A stretch of DNA of 64,000 bases from Nostoc sp. B(2019) (GCF_010091925.1 NZ_WVID01000012.1:186001-250000); one strand, 5' to 3'; positions 27,115 through 35,498 are shown, numbered from the stretch's first letter. Made by a program: numbers and translations. Notes: a model not told the origin generated them from the sequence alone.

Positions 27115-27774
27115 TTAAATCAATCGCTTGGCATAAGAACGCAATCCTGCTCCAGGGATGGTGATTGAATCTTCGCGTTTATCATGAGTCAAGTCTGGTA
27201 TTTCTCCCGCAATTAGTTGGAAAATGTCCTTCTCCTGTATCTCCAGTAGCCATTCATTGAAATCTTCACGACTTACCCGATCGCCTATTTCTCTCCTAAT
27301 ACGATAAATTGGCACTAGATCATTCAAATTGTAGTTTTGGTTAAGCTTGTCGTATACTTCCAGCGTCACTGATTTAAACTCGTCGTAAGATGCGATCGCC
27401 CCACCTTTAACCCCATTAACTGGGACATCTGCACTAGTTAACGCAACATCTATCTGACTAATCCACTTCACCAATGCATTCGCCGCCCAAGTTCCGACAA
27501 TCGTTCCTTCAAACTTAAAATCACCACTTCTCAAACCATCACTCAATACTTCTAAACCCTTGGGAGATGTCAGAGAGTATCCTTTTTTGGAAATTGCGAT
27601 CGCTCCTTGTGCCTGTAATTCCTCGAATATACTTTGATAATCTGCTACCTTCTTGGCCTTGGATACAATGCGTTTAGTGAGTTGACCTTTCATTACTTCC
27701 TGCTGCGTTCCTCCCAAATCCCACAAAGCCAAAAGCAGACGAGTTCTAGTTTGGGCTGCGTTTTTTGATGTCAT
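27115..27774 (-). CDS. Winged-helix protein of a putative defence operon
   Basis: 219-residue protein, first gene of the operon. Residues about 5-75 predict a winged helix (RTRLLLALWDLGG, then YQSIFEELQAQGAIAISKKGYSLTS). Residues about 150-215 look like a second winged-helix-like unit (LVPIYRIRREIGDRVSREDF, then EWLLEIQEKDIFQLIAG). The middle is helical. It may bind DNA and recruit the ATPase, or regulate the operon. I do not recognise a named family, so the role is inferred from context. Confidence 0.65.
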   Translation of the reverse strand: MTSKNAAQTRTRLLLALWDLGGTQQEVMKGQLTKRIVSKAKKVADYQSIFEELQAQGAIAISKKGYSLTSPKGLEVLSDGLRSGDFKFEGTIVGTWAANALVKWISQIDVALTSADVPVNGVKGGAIASYDEFKSVTLEVYDKLNQNYNLNDLVPIYRIRREIGDRVSREDFNEWLLEIQEKDIFQLIAGEIPDLTHDKREDSITIPGAGLRSYAKRLI

Positions 27775-28265
27775 GTTGAGTGTATTTTTTGACAGAGATA
27801 ATTATAGTAACTGTATCTTTTTAAGTAATTTAGCACAAAACAATAACCGCAAAATTGCTGAATATTAGTACGTTTTTGCTATATTTCTTCATAAAAATAG
27901 AGAACACTGTGAATTCAGTGTTTTTTATGTAAATAAATTAGTAAAAGTTTATTTCAATACAATTTCAATCCCATCACATTCCAAGTGTCATACAAGAAAT
28001 ACGTATAAAATTTATGCAATCTGTTAAGTGCTCAAGAGTATTGTTGCCTAATTAGCAAATATGTTTCTTTGGGAGGAAAACAGTTTATCTCAAAGGCGGG
28101 ATGGAAAAATTGAAAAATTCAATCATCATGACACTGAAAACAAAAAGCTGTGTTGTTGTCAATAAGCGGTGTATGTTCTTTTAATTCCAGCCAAAATAAC
28201 AGTCATTCCAACTCTGTATTTGCAACAGCAAGGCTTTTAGAAAACGCAGGTGATGACGAAATACG
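27775..28265. other. AT-rich divergent intergenic region
   Basis: 491 bp between the divergent winged-helix and lipoprotein genes; it must hold both promoters. The only clear structure is a terminator-like hairpin on the + strand (27903-27926). No coding sequence is seen. Confidence 0.45.
27903..27926 (+). terminator. Terminator-like hairpin in divergent region
   Basis: Arms AACACTG and CAGTGTT with a 6-base loop, followed by a run of T on the + strand. No annotated + strand gene precedes it, so it may end a short unannotated transcript. Confidence 0.4.
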
Positions 28266-28760
28266 ATGAACACAATCTATAGAGAACGTAAAATAGTTTC
28301 GCGTCTACTGGCAGTGCTGCTTTCAGCATTGCTAACAGTGCCTTTGCTGAGTAGCTGCGGAGGAGGTTCCCGAACTGCTACGCCACCGCCACCTGTTGAC
28401 GATACCATTGGCAGAAATGTGAGTAATCGTGTTCCTGTAAACCAACCCGAAGCGAAAAAGGGCTTGTCTACAGGCCAAAAAGTGGCGATTTTGGCGGGAG
28501 CCGCAGGACTATACTATCTCTACAACAAACATAAGAATGCTCAAGGAGAAGGAGCAGAGGGCAAGTATTACCTTTCTAAGAACGGGCGTGTATATTACCG
28601 CGATGCTGAACACCGCGCTCACTGGGTAACTCCACCACGAGAAGGCATTCGAGTTCCGGAATCTGAGGCGCAACAGTATCGGGACTTCCAAGGCTATAAC
28701 GGGCGTTCCACAGGTCGCGATCTAAGTGGCATAGCTTCAAGCGCAGCGCCGGCACTTTAA
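28266..28760 (+). CDS. Putative lipoprotein of unknown function
   Basis: 164-residue protein. The N-terminus is a lipoprotein signal: basic start, hydrophobic run VLLSALLTVPLLSSCGGG with Cys in the lipobox. A proline-rich linker (TATPPPPVDD) follows, then a short hydrophobic segment KVAILAGAAGLYYLYN that could be membrane-associated. The second half is Tyr/Gly/Arg-rich (KYYLSKNGRVYYRDAEHRAHW). The tandem-repeat gene starts 95 bp downstream on the same strand. Function unknown. Confidence 0.7.
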   Translation: MNTIYRERKIVSRLLAVLLSALLTVPLLSSCGGGSRTATPPPPVDDTIGRNVSNRVPVNQPEAKKGLSTGQKVAILAGAAGLYYLYNKHKNAQGEGAEGKYYLSKNGRVYYRDAEHRAHWVTPPREGIRVPESEAQQYRDFQGYNGRSTGRDLSGIASSAAPAL

Positions 28761-28855
28761 ATAAGTAAAGCGTGTGTGTAAATGCAAAGCGACTTCCCAG
28801 AGGATAACGCCGATCGCGCACGTGGTACACATGAAATTAAATCAGGTGATTAATC

Positions 28856-29188
28856 ATGGTAGATGACTTTTTGCGAAAGGCGAAGGATTTTCTCTTGGGG
28901 TCGAACGGTGATCAAGCTGAGCAAGATGCCGAATATCGCGATCGCCAGGTACGTCCAGCCAGCGAAGACCCTTATGGCGACCCAGCAGACCAGGACTATT
29001 ACGGCAATGTTCGCCCAGCTAGCGAAGACCCTTATGGTGATCCAGCAGACCTGGGAGCTTATGGCGACCTCACACCAGCCAGCGAAGACCCTTATGGCGA
29101 CCCAGCAGACCAGGAATATTTCGGCGATGTTCGCCCAGCTAGCGAAGACCCCTATGGCGACCCGGCTGATCAGGATTACCGCCGTTAA
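28856..29188 (+). CDS. Tandem-repeat acidic protein, 20-residue repeats
   Basis: 110-residue protein. After a short N-terminal segment (MVDDFLRKAKDFLLGS, amphipathic helix) it contains four head-to-tail repeats of about 20 residues with consensus RPASEDPYGDPADQDYYGN. At the DNA level the repeat period is 60 bp (units near 28951, 29011, 29071 and 29131), with high identity, which suggests recent unit duplication or homogenisation. The repeats are acidic, Pro/Tyr-rich and probably disordered. There is no signal peptide. A terminator follows at 29238-29266. I know no function. Confidence 0.75.
   Translation: MVDDFLRKAKDFLLGSNGDQAEQDAEYRDRQVRPASEDPYGDPADQDYYGNVRPASEDPYGDPADLGAYGDLTPASEDPYGDPADQEYFGDVRPASEDPYGDPADQDYRR
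28951..29186 (+). repeat. 60-bp coding tandem repeat, four units
   Basis: Four direct units with the shared core CAGCGAAGACCC(T/C)TATGG, spaced exactly 60 bp apart, within the gene at 28856-29188. Confidence 0.85.
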
Positions 29189-29237
29189 GCATAACTAATA
29201 TGTTTTTGACATGGGGATAAATTGTGGAATAACAAAG

Positions 29238-29270
29238 AAGGCAGTAGATTTTTAAACTACTGCCTTTTGT
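29238..29270. terminator. Bidirectional terminator
   Basis: Arms AAGGCAGTAG (29238-29247) and CTACTGCCTT (29257-29266) with A-rich and T-rich flanks on both sides. It lies between the convergent repeat-protein gene and mdh and suits both. Confidence 0.75.
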
Positions 29271-29301
29271 TTTTGCTGAATAAATTGAGGTTGCCCAAAA
29301 T

Positions 29302-30276
29302 TCAAATGTTGCTACCCAAAATTTCCTGCGCTCGGTCTATATTTTTACGCACAGATTGAGCCGAAGCCTGCAAAGCTGCTTTTTCCCCATCAGTGAGATT
29401 CAATTGCAATACACTCTCAATCCCACCACATCCCAACCGACAGGGAACGCCAATCACAATGTCTGCTAATTCGTATTCACCTTGCAGATACGCCGCCACA
29501 GGCAACAATCGTGACTGATTCAGCAAAATCGATTCCACCATCACACTTGTGGCGGATGCTGGTGCAAAAAAAGCACCACCAGTCTGCATCAATTCCACAA
29601 TTTCTGCACCACCGTTACGGGTTCTCTCTACTAACCGTTCAATTGTGGGTGCATCTAATAATTCTGTGATGGGAATGCCGTTGACAGTAGCATAACGGGA
29701 CAAGGGAACCATCAAATCGCCGTGGCTACCCAATACCATCGCCTTGACATCGGCAGGCAAAACCCCCAATTCTAAGGCAATGAAAGTTTCAAAGCGAGCC
29801 GAGTCTAACACACCAGCCATGCCCATAATGCGATCGCGTGGTAAACCGGTTGTTTGCCAAGCTAAATAAGTCATCACATCCAAGGGATTAGTAACGACAA
29901 TAAAAATGGCATTAGGAGAGTGGGCGATCGCTTGCTTCGCTGCTTCCACTACAATCTTGGCATTGGTTTTCAGCAAGTCATCCCGACTCATACCTGGCTT
30001 GCGAGGAATTCCGGCAGTAATCACCACAATTTGAGAACCAGATGTATCAGCATAGTTGTTTGTGCCGATAATCTGGCGATTATGTAGTTCAATTCCCTTA
30101 GCCTCAGTCAAATCTAAGGCTAGTCCTTGAGGCATTCCCTCGACGATATCCAGTAAAACTACATCTGCCAGGTTTTTCTCCGCAATGCGTTGGGCTAGGG
30201 TGCTACCAACTCTACCCGCACCAACGATGGTGACACGAGGTAAATTACACACAATTGAGGAGGTAGAAGAAGACAT
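29302..30276 (-). CDS. mdh: Malate dehydrogenase
   Basis: 324-residue NAD-dependent dehydrogenase of the LDH-like malate dehydrogenase group. The Rossmann motif is GAGRVGSTLAQRI. ITAGIPRKPGMSRDDLLKTNA carries the substrate-recognition arginine loop, VTNPLDVMTYLAW the conserved Asn, and GSHGDLMVP the catalytic His. Residue Arg in IPRKPGMSR favours malate/oxaloacetate over lactate. It connects the partial citrate cycle with NADH. The start is ATG at 30276. Confidence 0.92.
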   Translation of the reverse strand: MSSSTSSIVCNLPRVTIVGAGRVGSTLAQRIAEKNLADVVLLDIVEGMPQGLALDLTEAKGIELHNRQIIGTNNYADTSGSQIVVITAGIPRKPGMSRDDLLKTNAKIVVEAAKQAIAHSPNAIFIVVTNPLDVMTYLAWQTTGLPRDRIMGMAGVLDSARFETFIALELGVLPADVKAMVLGSHGDLMVPLSRYATVNGIPITELLDAPTIERLVERTRNGGAEIVELMQTGGAFFAPASATSVMVESILLNQSRLLPVAAYLQGEYELADIVIGVPCRLGCGGIESVLQLNLTDGEKAALQASAQSVRKNIDRAQEILGSNI

Positions 30277-30484
30277 AATTGGGGTGTAGAGTGCGATCTG
30301 TATGAAACCTGCAAAAGCAAGTTTTGTTTGTGTAGCTTCAGATTGAAGTCGGAAAGCGTCTTGTTAAGATAATGCGCTTTTAAATTGCACATTTACTTAT
30401 GTACTCCTCCAGGGAAGCAAGCTACAAAGCAGCGTCAACATAGGAGAAGGTCATCAACAGTCAAGGGCCAAAGAGCAGTAGACT

Positions 30485-30560
30485 TTTGACCCTTGTACGG
30501 ACGCGTAGACGCTCAAAGAGCGGCTTCTCGTAAAAGTATAATCGCGTCTCTACTCTTGAC
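30485..30560 (-). repeat. Nested palindromic repeat, inverted copy
   Basis: Reverse-complement copy of the repeat at 32333-32398. A basic palindrome (GAGACGCGAT/ATCGCGTCTC type) is interrupted by a second element reading gagaagccgctc(t/c). Flanking gtcaaga/tcttgac tandem words are present. The rest of 30277-30607 shows only short repeats and no gene. Confidence 0.65.
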
Positions 30561-30607
30561 TCTTGACAGCCATAAGGCATAATTACACAAATTAAATGAG
30601 TAACAGC

Positions 30608-30823
30608 TTATTTAAATTCTTCGAGTTGATCTAGACGTAACCAAACGTTTGGTGTTGGCACTTTCCCGAACTTAACAAGAGCGTAATCACCTTTGACATC
30701 GACAATTTCGCCTTTAGTATCAAACAAATAGGAAGGAAAGCGTGTATCACTAGCTTTTGCTTCCAGACTGTTTTCCAATTTATCGCGGACAGCGCGAACC
30801 ATATCTCCTCTTTTGACTGCCAT
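30608..30823 (-). CDS. ndhO: NAD(P)H-quinone oxidoreductase subunit O
   Basis: 71-residue NdhO, a peripheral subunit of the cyanobacterial and chloroplast NDH-1 complex on the thylakoid membrane, which works in respiration and cyclic electron flow. The sequence is typical: [35 protein letters not shown], then [13 protein letters not shown]. It stands between repeat-rich spacers with mutM upstream on the same strand. The start ATG at 30823 has a purine-rich stretch (GGGGAA) a few bases before it. Confidence 0.93.
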   Translation of the reverse strand: MAVKRGDMVRAVRDKLENSLEAKASDTRFPSYLFDTKGEIVDVKGDYALVKFGKVPTPNVWLRLDQLEEFK

Positions 30824-30926
30824 GAGTTCCCCCTCAAGTTTGTAACTTGTTTTATTCAGGATTTTAGCTTGCGCTCAGGGACAAAGGCACAAAGTAATTA
30901 GAAGAGGGGAAAATTGGGAAACAAAA

Positions 30927-31769
30927 CTAACGCTGACACTGGGGGCAAAAGTGACTGGATCTTCCAGCTAACCTAATCCGCACAATTGCTGTATCACAAA
31001 CTCGACAGGGTTCTCCAGCGCGATTATAAACCCAAGCAACACCGCCATAGTTACCATTTGTACCCTGAACACTGAGAAAATTACTAAAAGTTGTACCACC
31101 AGCCTCAATGCTGGTTTCTAATACCTGAATAATGGCTGTTCGCAAACGCTCAATTTGCTTTAGCTGCAAATCTGTACATAGAGTTTGGGGTAACACTCCA
31201 CTCTTGAACAGTGCTTCATCAGCGTAAATATTACCTAATCCCGCCACCACCGACTGATCAAGTAGCGCAGTCTTAATCGGACGGCGGCGGTTTTGGAGTT
31301 TGAGAGCTAGATACTCGACGGTGAATTCGGGTGAAAATGGGTCTGCTGCTAGTTTTGCTAAACCAGTAATGATACTTTCTACAGCAATGCTAGGAGGAAC
31401 CCACCACATTTGACCGAAGGTGCGCTGGTCAACGAAGCGCAATTCTTGGTGATCTCCAAAAAATAATCTGACCCGCGTGTGTTTGTGTAATGGTTCATCT
31501 CGATGCAACCACAGTAGTTGACCAGTCATTCGCAGATGAACTCCTAGCCAGCTAGGTGAGGGAGAGGGGGTGAGTTCTGCTAGGAGATATTTGCCGCGAC
31601 GATGCCAGGTAGCAATGGTACTCCCTTTAATTCCAGCAAAAAATTCACCAACAGAAAACGGGTAGGCGATGGTGCGATCAAGCAACACATCTCCACCCGT
31701 AATTTCTTGGTTAAGGGTCAATTGATTTAGACCCCGCCGCACTGTTTCAACTTCAGGCAATTCAGGCAT
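30927..31769 (-). CDS. mutM: Formamidopyrimidine-DNA glycosylase
   Basis: 280-residue Fpg/MutM, which removes oxidised purines such as 8-oxoguanine and nicks the site. The product starts with PELPEVE after Met, giving the catalytic N-terminal proline and Glu. The helix-two-turn-helix reads DQSVVAGLGNIYADEALF. A C-terminal zinc finger (CRVCDTAIVRI, CPQC) is intact. Length is normal. PsaE lies about 230 bp upstream on the same strand, a neighbourhood I recall from other Nostocales. Confidence 0.95.
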   Translation of the reverse strand: MPELPEVETVRRGLNQLTLNQEITGGDVLLDRTIAYPFSVGEFFAGIKGSTIATWHRRGKYLLAELTPSPSPSWLGVHLRMTGQLLWLHRDEPLHKHTRVRLFFGDHQELRFVDQRTFGQMWWVPPSIAVESIITGLAKLAADPFSPEFTVEYLALKLQNRRRPIKTALLDQSVVAGLGNIYADEALFKSGVLPQTLCTDLQLKQIERLRTAIIQVLETSIEAGGTTFSNFLSVQGTNGNYGGVAWVYNRAGEPCRVCDTAIVRIRLAGRSSHFCPQCQR

Positions 31770-31996
31770 TCAAGCTGATTAAGCAAGCAATTTGATGTAT
31801 TTGGGAAAGAAGGAATGAGCAAGTATGTAGATACCCTTAAGCAACTTGCCATACTACCAAGAATAAACCGTGAATCCCCACAGGGCGGCTTTTCTGAGAG
31901 TAGGGTAGGCTGGGATAAAGGATGAAAGATCTAAAATTTTCATACTTTATATTCCATACTTGACACTTTCCTTCATCATCCCATTAAACAATCACC

Positions 31997-32224
31997 TTAT
32001 GACTTTGCTGCTTCTTTTTTCGGCTTAGCCTTTGGTGCTTCAGTCTCTATTAATTCATCTTGGGCGAAGTTATTGGTATTGATACCAGCGTAATTTACCC
32101 TTTCAAACCGGACAATTACTGGGTATTTGATACCGCTTTGGTCAATAGAAGCCACGGTTCCGACATCCTGAAACCAGTAGGATTCTGGGCGGAGAATACG
32201 TACTTTAGAACCACGTTGAACCAT
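31997..32224 (-). CDS. psaE: Photosystem I reaction centre subunit IV (PsaE)
   Basis: 75-residue PsaE, a stromal-side PSI subunit that helps ferredoxin docking and cyclic electron flow. The SH3-like fold is clear: [28 protein letters not shown], then [26 protein letters not shown] lysine/alanine-rich tail follows ([12 protein letters not shown]). Translation starts at ATG 32224. Confidence 0.97.
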   Translation of the reverse strand: MVQRGSKVRILRPESYWFQDVGTVASIDQSGIKYPVIVRFERVNYAGINTNNFAQDELIETEAPKAKPKKEAAKS

Positions 32225-32332
32225 GAGTATTTTCCCTTTTAATTATCAATCGCCAATATATAGGGCTAATTGATTTCACTCTACAACCTGGAGGTGTCAG
32301 CAAGAGGTTTTATTAAGTTATTTGTCTGACTG

Positions 32333-32446
32333 GTCAAGAGAGACGCGATTATACTCTTACGAGAAGCCGCTCTCCGAGCGTCTACGCGTCTGTACAGGAG
32401 TCAAGAGTAGAGACGCGATTAATCGCGTCTCTACAAGGGTCAAGAG
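32333..32446 (+). repeat. Nested and simple copies of the GAGACGCGATTA repeat
   Basis: Two adjacent copies. At 32333-32398 the palindrome is interrupted by an internal element; at 32400-32446 an uninterrupted version reads gtagagacgcgattaatc followed by gcgtctctac. The first is an inverted copy of 30485-30560. A further simple copy lies at 40742-40790. Confidence 0.7.
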
Positions 32447-32562
32447 TTATAAACTCTCCTCTACTTCTCTCTCAAATGTCAAATATAAAAAACTGTCAGA
32501 TACATCTTGACAGAGTACATACAATCGTGTACCTTCGACGCAAATAGTACTTTTACTCAATA

Positions 32563-33147
32563 TTATGCTTTGCTCAACACAAACACACTCCCCTCATTAC
32601 CTCTGCCAATCCGCAGATTGTTATCTATATAAGTAATGTCTAACCAGCCCTGTTGTTTATCGCTGTTTAAGGCGGCATCAATGGCCGGAAATTTTTTACC
32701 ATTTTCAATTTCTTGGATAAAAGTTGCCGGAGAATTGTATCCTATTAAACGTTGTAATCCGACAATAGACCGCTCAAATTTCACCTGGACGCGACGACCT
32801 GAAACTGGCTCAAATTTGGCAGCAACGCTGACTAATCCTTCAAGATAGGGTAAGCCATAAATCTCAGCTATGTTGTAGACGCTGGTAGTCTCTACCCGAA
32901 TACACTGATAAATTTGACCAAGTTTGCACAAAGGTACGCGATCTAGGTTTAACAGACCCTTGCTAGTGGTGTATAGTAATCGCCAATCGCCATCTAGTAA
33001 ATTACTAGCTTCCACCGGACGTGGTGTAGGGTTAAGGTCTTCCAAATTAGCGATCGCAGCTAAGATAGCTTGTTTCTGTTGCTCAGTTGCAAGTATTCCG
33101 CGATTTGTCCCCGCGATCGCATCCATAAGAGCCGTTTTTCCAATCAT
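32563..33147 (-). CDS. PAP/fibrillin (plastid lipid-associated) family protein
   Basis: 194-residue protein of the PAP/fibrillin family, lipocalin-like proteins associated with thylakoids and plastoglobule-type lipid bodies in phototrophs. Typical blocks are LLDGDWRLLYTTSKGLLNLDRVPLCKLGQIYQ and VKFERSIVGLQRLIGY, ending with WLDITYIDNNLRIGRGNEGSVFVL. No signal peptide. The substrate and precise role are unknown, but the family is linked to photosynthetic membranes and stress. Confidence 0.85.
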   Translation of the reverse strand: MIGKTALMDAIAGTNRGILATEQQKQAILAAIANLEDLNPTPRPVEASNLLDGDWRLLYTTSKGLLNLDRVPLCKLGQIYQCIRVETTSVYNIAEIYGLPYLEGLVSVAAKFEPVSGRRVQVKFERSIVGLQRLIGYNSPATFIQEIENGKKFPAIDAALNSDKQQGWLDITYIDNNLRIGRGNEGSVFVLSKA

Positions 33148-33401
33148 TGTTTTTCACCTTAAAAATCATTCACTTTCAATTAGCATGAACAAGATATTAA
33201 TGTCTCCTGTATAGAGCCGTACAAATCACTAAAAACCGCCATCCGTTTGGCATACGGCTATTAAATAAAAAATTTCTATCCTATTGCGGATTTCTAAACT
33301 AACCAGTTGAATGAATAACTAAATTAGCCCGTATCAAGTGATAGACTCTAAATGTCAAGTTACCTAAACCTTTTGGTCAACCTTTTCCTGTCCTCGTCGA
33401 T

Positions 33402-33641
33402 ATGCTGAATTCTCCATTACGTGAAGAACCCCGTAACCAGCGAGCTGCTGTAATTCCATTAAAACAAGAGTCCTCCATCTTGGATTGGTTGCAATCCGGC
33501 GGTCGTCTTATCTCGCGTGACGTTCACGAACCGGATTTTCTGGATGACGAAGAAGAAATAGAGTCGCTAATGAGTGTAGAAGATGGTATTGGCGACTATG
33601 ATCTTGATGATGATGACGATATAGGTATCGCTGAAGATTAG
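33402..33641 (+). CDS. DUF3134-type small acidic protein
   Basis: 79-residue cyanobacterial protein. The N-terminal half (NSPLREEPRNQRAAVIPLKQ, then SILDWLQSGGRLISRD) matches what I recall of DUF3134. The C-terminal half is almost all Asp/Glu (DDEEEIESLMSVEDG, YDLDDDDD). It lies 79 bp upstream of mraY on the same strand. Function unknown. Confidence 0.75.
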   Translation: MLNSPLREEPRNQRAAVIPLKQESSILDWLQSGGRLISRDVHEPDFLDDEEEIESLMSVEDGIGDYDLDDDDDIGIAED

Positions 33642-33720
33642 CCTTTTCAATCTGGGGACTTGGTGGTATCCCTAGTCCCTGGTATTCAGTTTTGTAAGTG
33701 TGGAGTGAAGGGAAATTTCT

Positions 33721-34812
33721 GTGGACGCTAAATTATCTCCTGAGCAAGGATTAAACATTTCTGGGATCGCTCTAGCCTCTTTATTAGCCCTAGGGCTGGG
33801 TGTTGCAGCATTTTTTTTGGATGCGATGGCAAATAGAGTGCCCTGGCAACTCACCTCATTAACCCTACCACTATTATTATGTGCGCTGGGATCAGGTGTT
33901 GTCGGCTATTGGGTAATACCCGTACTGCAAGCACTCAAAACGGGGCAAATAATCCGCGAAGATGGCCCCCAAGCCCATCTAAAAAAAGCAGGTACACCAA
34001 CGATGGGGGGTATATTTTTTATACCCGTGGCTGTGATAGCTGCCTGTATAATGTCTAACTTTGCTACAGAGGTGCTTGCCGTCTCCGCATTAACACTTAG
34101 CTACGGATTTATCGGCTGGATAGATGATTGGCAAATTCTGCGCCGTAAGTCAAATAAAGGTATATCTCCTCGGATGAAACTGGCTTTGCAAATCGGCTTT
34201 GCAGCGGTGTTTTGTCTGTGGTTGATGTTTAATCAGCCTTCTAATATTACAAATATTGCCTTGCCTTGGGTGAGCTTTTCGCTACCATTAGGGTTACTAT
34301 TCTGGCCTTTAGCTGGGTTTGTCTTGGTTGCAGAAAGTAATGCGACTAATTTAACAGATGGTATTGATGGCTTAGCAGCAGGAACAGTAGCGATCGCTCT
34401 ACTAGCACTAGGGGCCCTAATTGCACCAACCTCACCTGGATTGATGGTGTTTTGTGCTGCTTTAAGTGGTGGTTGCTTGGGTTTCTTAGCTCATAACCGT
34501 AACCCAGCCCGTGTTTTCATGGGTGATACTGGTTCTCTAGCGCTGGGAGGCGCTTTAGCTGCTGTCGCACTATTGACCAATAGCTTAGTAGCGCTGTTCA
34601 TTCTCAGCGGTATCTTCTTCGTAGAAACCCTTTCTGTGATGGCGCAGGTAAGTTACTATAAAGCCACCAAAGGCCCCGATGGTAAAGGCAAGCGTCTCTT
34701 CAAAATGGCCCCCTTACACCATCATTTAGAACTTACTGGCTGGTCAGAATTACAAGTAGTTTCCGTATTTTATATAATCGCTGCTATTTTAGCTGTCATC
34801 TGTTTAGCGTAG
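33721..34812 (+). CDS. mraY: Phospho-N-acetylmuramoyl-pentapeptide-transferase
   Basis: 363-residue integral membrane enzyme that makes lipid I in peptidoglycan synthesis. Signature blocks are KKAGTPTMGGIFF, ESNATNLTDGIDGLAAG with the catalytic aspartates, and FMGDTGSLALGG, plus the histidine run MAPLHHHLELTGW. About ten membrane helices. Start is GTG at 33721. The stop codon coincides with the left edge of a dispersed repeat (34807-34836), so the last residues may be repeat-derived. A terminator follows at 34877-34909. Confidence 0.95.
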   Translation: MDAKLSPEQGLNISGIALASLLALGLGVAAFFLDAMANRVPWQLTSLTLPLLLCALGSGVVGYWVIPVLQALKTGQIIREDGPQAHLKKAGTPTMGGIFFIPVAVIAACIMSNFATEVLAVSALTLSYGFIGWIDDWQILRRKSNKGISPRMKLALQIGFAAVFCLWLMFNQPSNITNIALPWVSFSLPLGLLFWPLAGFVLVAESNATNLTDGIDGLAAGTVAIALLALGALIAPTSPGLMVFCAALSGGCLGFLAHNRNPARVFMGDTGSLALGGALAAVALLTNSLVALFILSGIFFVETLSVMAQVSYYKATKGPDGKGKRLFKMAPLHHHLELTGWSELQVVSVFYIIAAILAVICLA

Positions 34813-34836
34813 GCGCAGCCCGCCGCAGGCATCGCT
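34807..34836. repeat. Dispersed repeat at mraY stop codon
   Basis: GCGTAGGCGCAGCCCGCCG followed by caggcatcgct is a very common Nostoc-type small repeat. Its first bases supply the final Ala codon and TAG stop of mraY. Confidence 0.6.
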
Positions 34837-34876
34837 CCATTCTGAATCTTTGACACAATTCATCGAATACCAATTG

Positions 34877-34909
34877 ACAACCTCCGCATATACCGGGGGT
34901 TGTTTTTTG
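34877..34909 (+). terminator. Rho-independent terminator after mraY
   Basis: Arms ACAACCTCCG and CGGGGGTTGT (one G-T pair) followed by TTTTTT. Classic intrinsic terminator, 65 bp past mraY. Confidence 0.8.
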
Positions 34910-34976
34910 TTTGTGGCGTTGTCGTCAACCTACTCCGCCGCTTGAGCCATAAAAAATAATTCCCCATTCCCCAATT

Positions 34977-35480
34977 CTATTTACGCATCTGACTTACCAA
35001 GTGAGGAAGTTCTGGTAGTATCAGCTTTTCCATTGCTAGTCGTACAGCATTACTAGAGCCAGGAACAGAGAAAATTAATGTATTTTGATAAACACCAGCA
35101 ACGGCGCGAGAAGCGATCGCGCGTGAACCAATTTCTTGATAACTTAAAAAACGAAACAACTCTCCAAATCCGGGCAAGATTTTTTCTAGTAAGTTCTCAA
35201 TAGCATCGTAGGTGGTATCTCTGGGTGCAATCCCTGTACCACCATTGAAAATTACAGCATCCAAATTCGAGCTTTTACCCAGCTGTTCTATCTGTTCTTG
35301 AATTTGTGTTGGTTCATCTTTGATAATTGTGTAGACTCCTACAGTATGGTTAGTGTCAAGGAGTAATTGCTGGATTAGCTGACCACTCTTGTCTGTTTCT
35401 GGGGAGCGTGTATCGCTGACGGTAACAACAGCACAAATTACCGTAATTCCAGGCGAGTCTGGGTGGGGTTGTTGCGTCAT
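34977..35480 (-). CDS. moaB: MoaB/Mog family molybdopterin biosynthesis protein
   Basis: 167-residue MoaB/Mog protein. Landmarks are VSDTRSPETDKSG near the N-terminus, then NGGTGIAPRDTTYDAIENLLEK, the molybdopterin-binding block, and FRFLSYQEIGSRAIASRAVAGVYQNTLIFSVPGS in separate strands. Family members adenylate molybdopterin or have unclear roles in cofactor maturation. MoaB and Mog are hard to separate from sequence alone. A molybdoenzyme gene lies at 57097-57813 in this window. Confidence 0.88.
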   Translation of the reverse strand: MTQQPHPDSPGITVICAVVTVSDTRSPETDKSGQLIQQLLLDTNHTVGVYTIIKDEPTQIQEQIEQLGKSSNLDAVIFNGGTGIAPRDTTYDAIENLLEKILPGFGELFRFLSYQEIGSRAIASRAVAGVYQNTLIFSVPGSSNAVRLAMEKLILPELPHLVSQMRK

Positions 35481-35498
35481 GGTTTTTGTTATTTATTC

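Noticed and set aside
23646-27774. Assignment of the three-gene operon to BREX, DISARM, Wadjet or Dnd/Ssp
   Set aside because: PglZ, methyltransferase, large helicase, SMC-like and sulfur-modification genes are all absent, and the ATPase is too short for BrxC/PglY.
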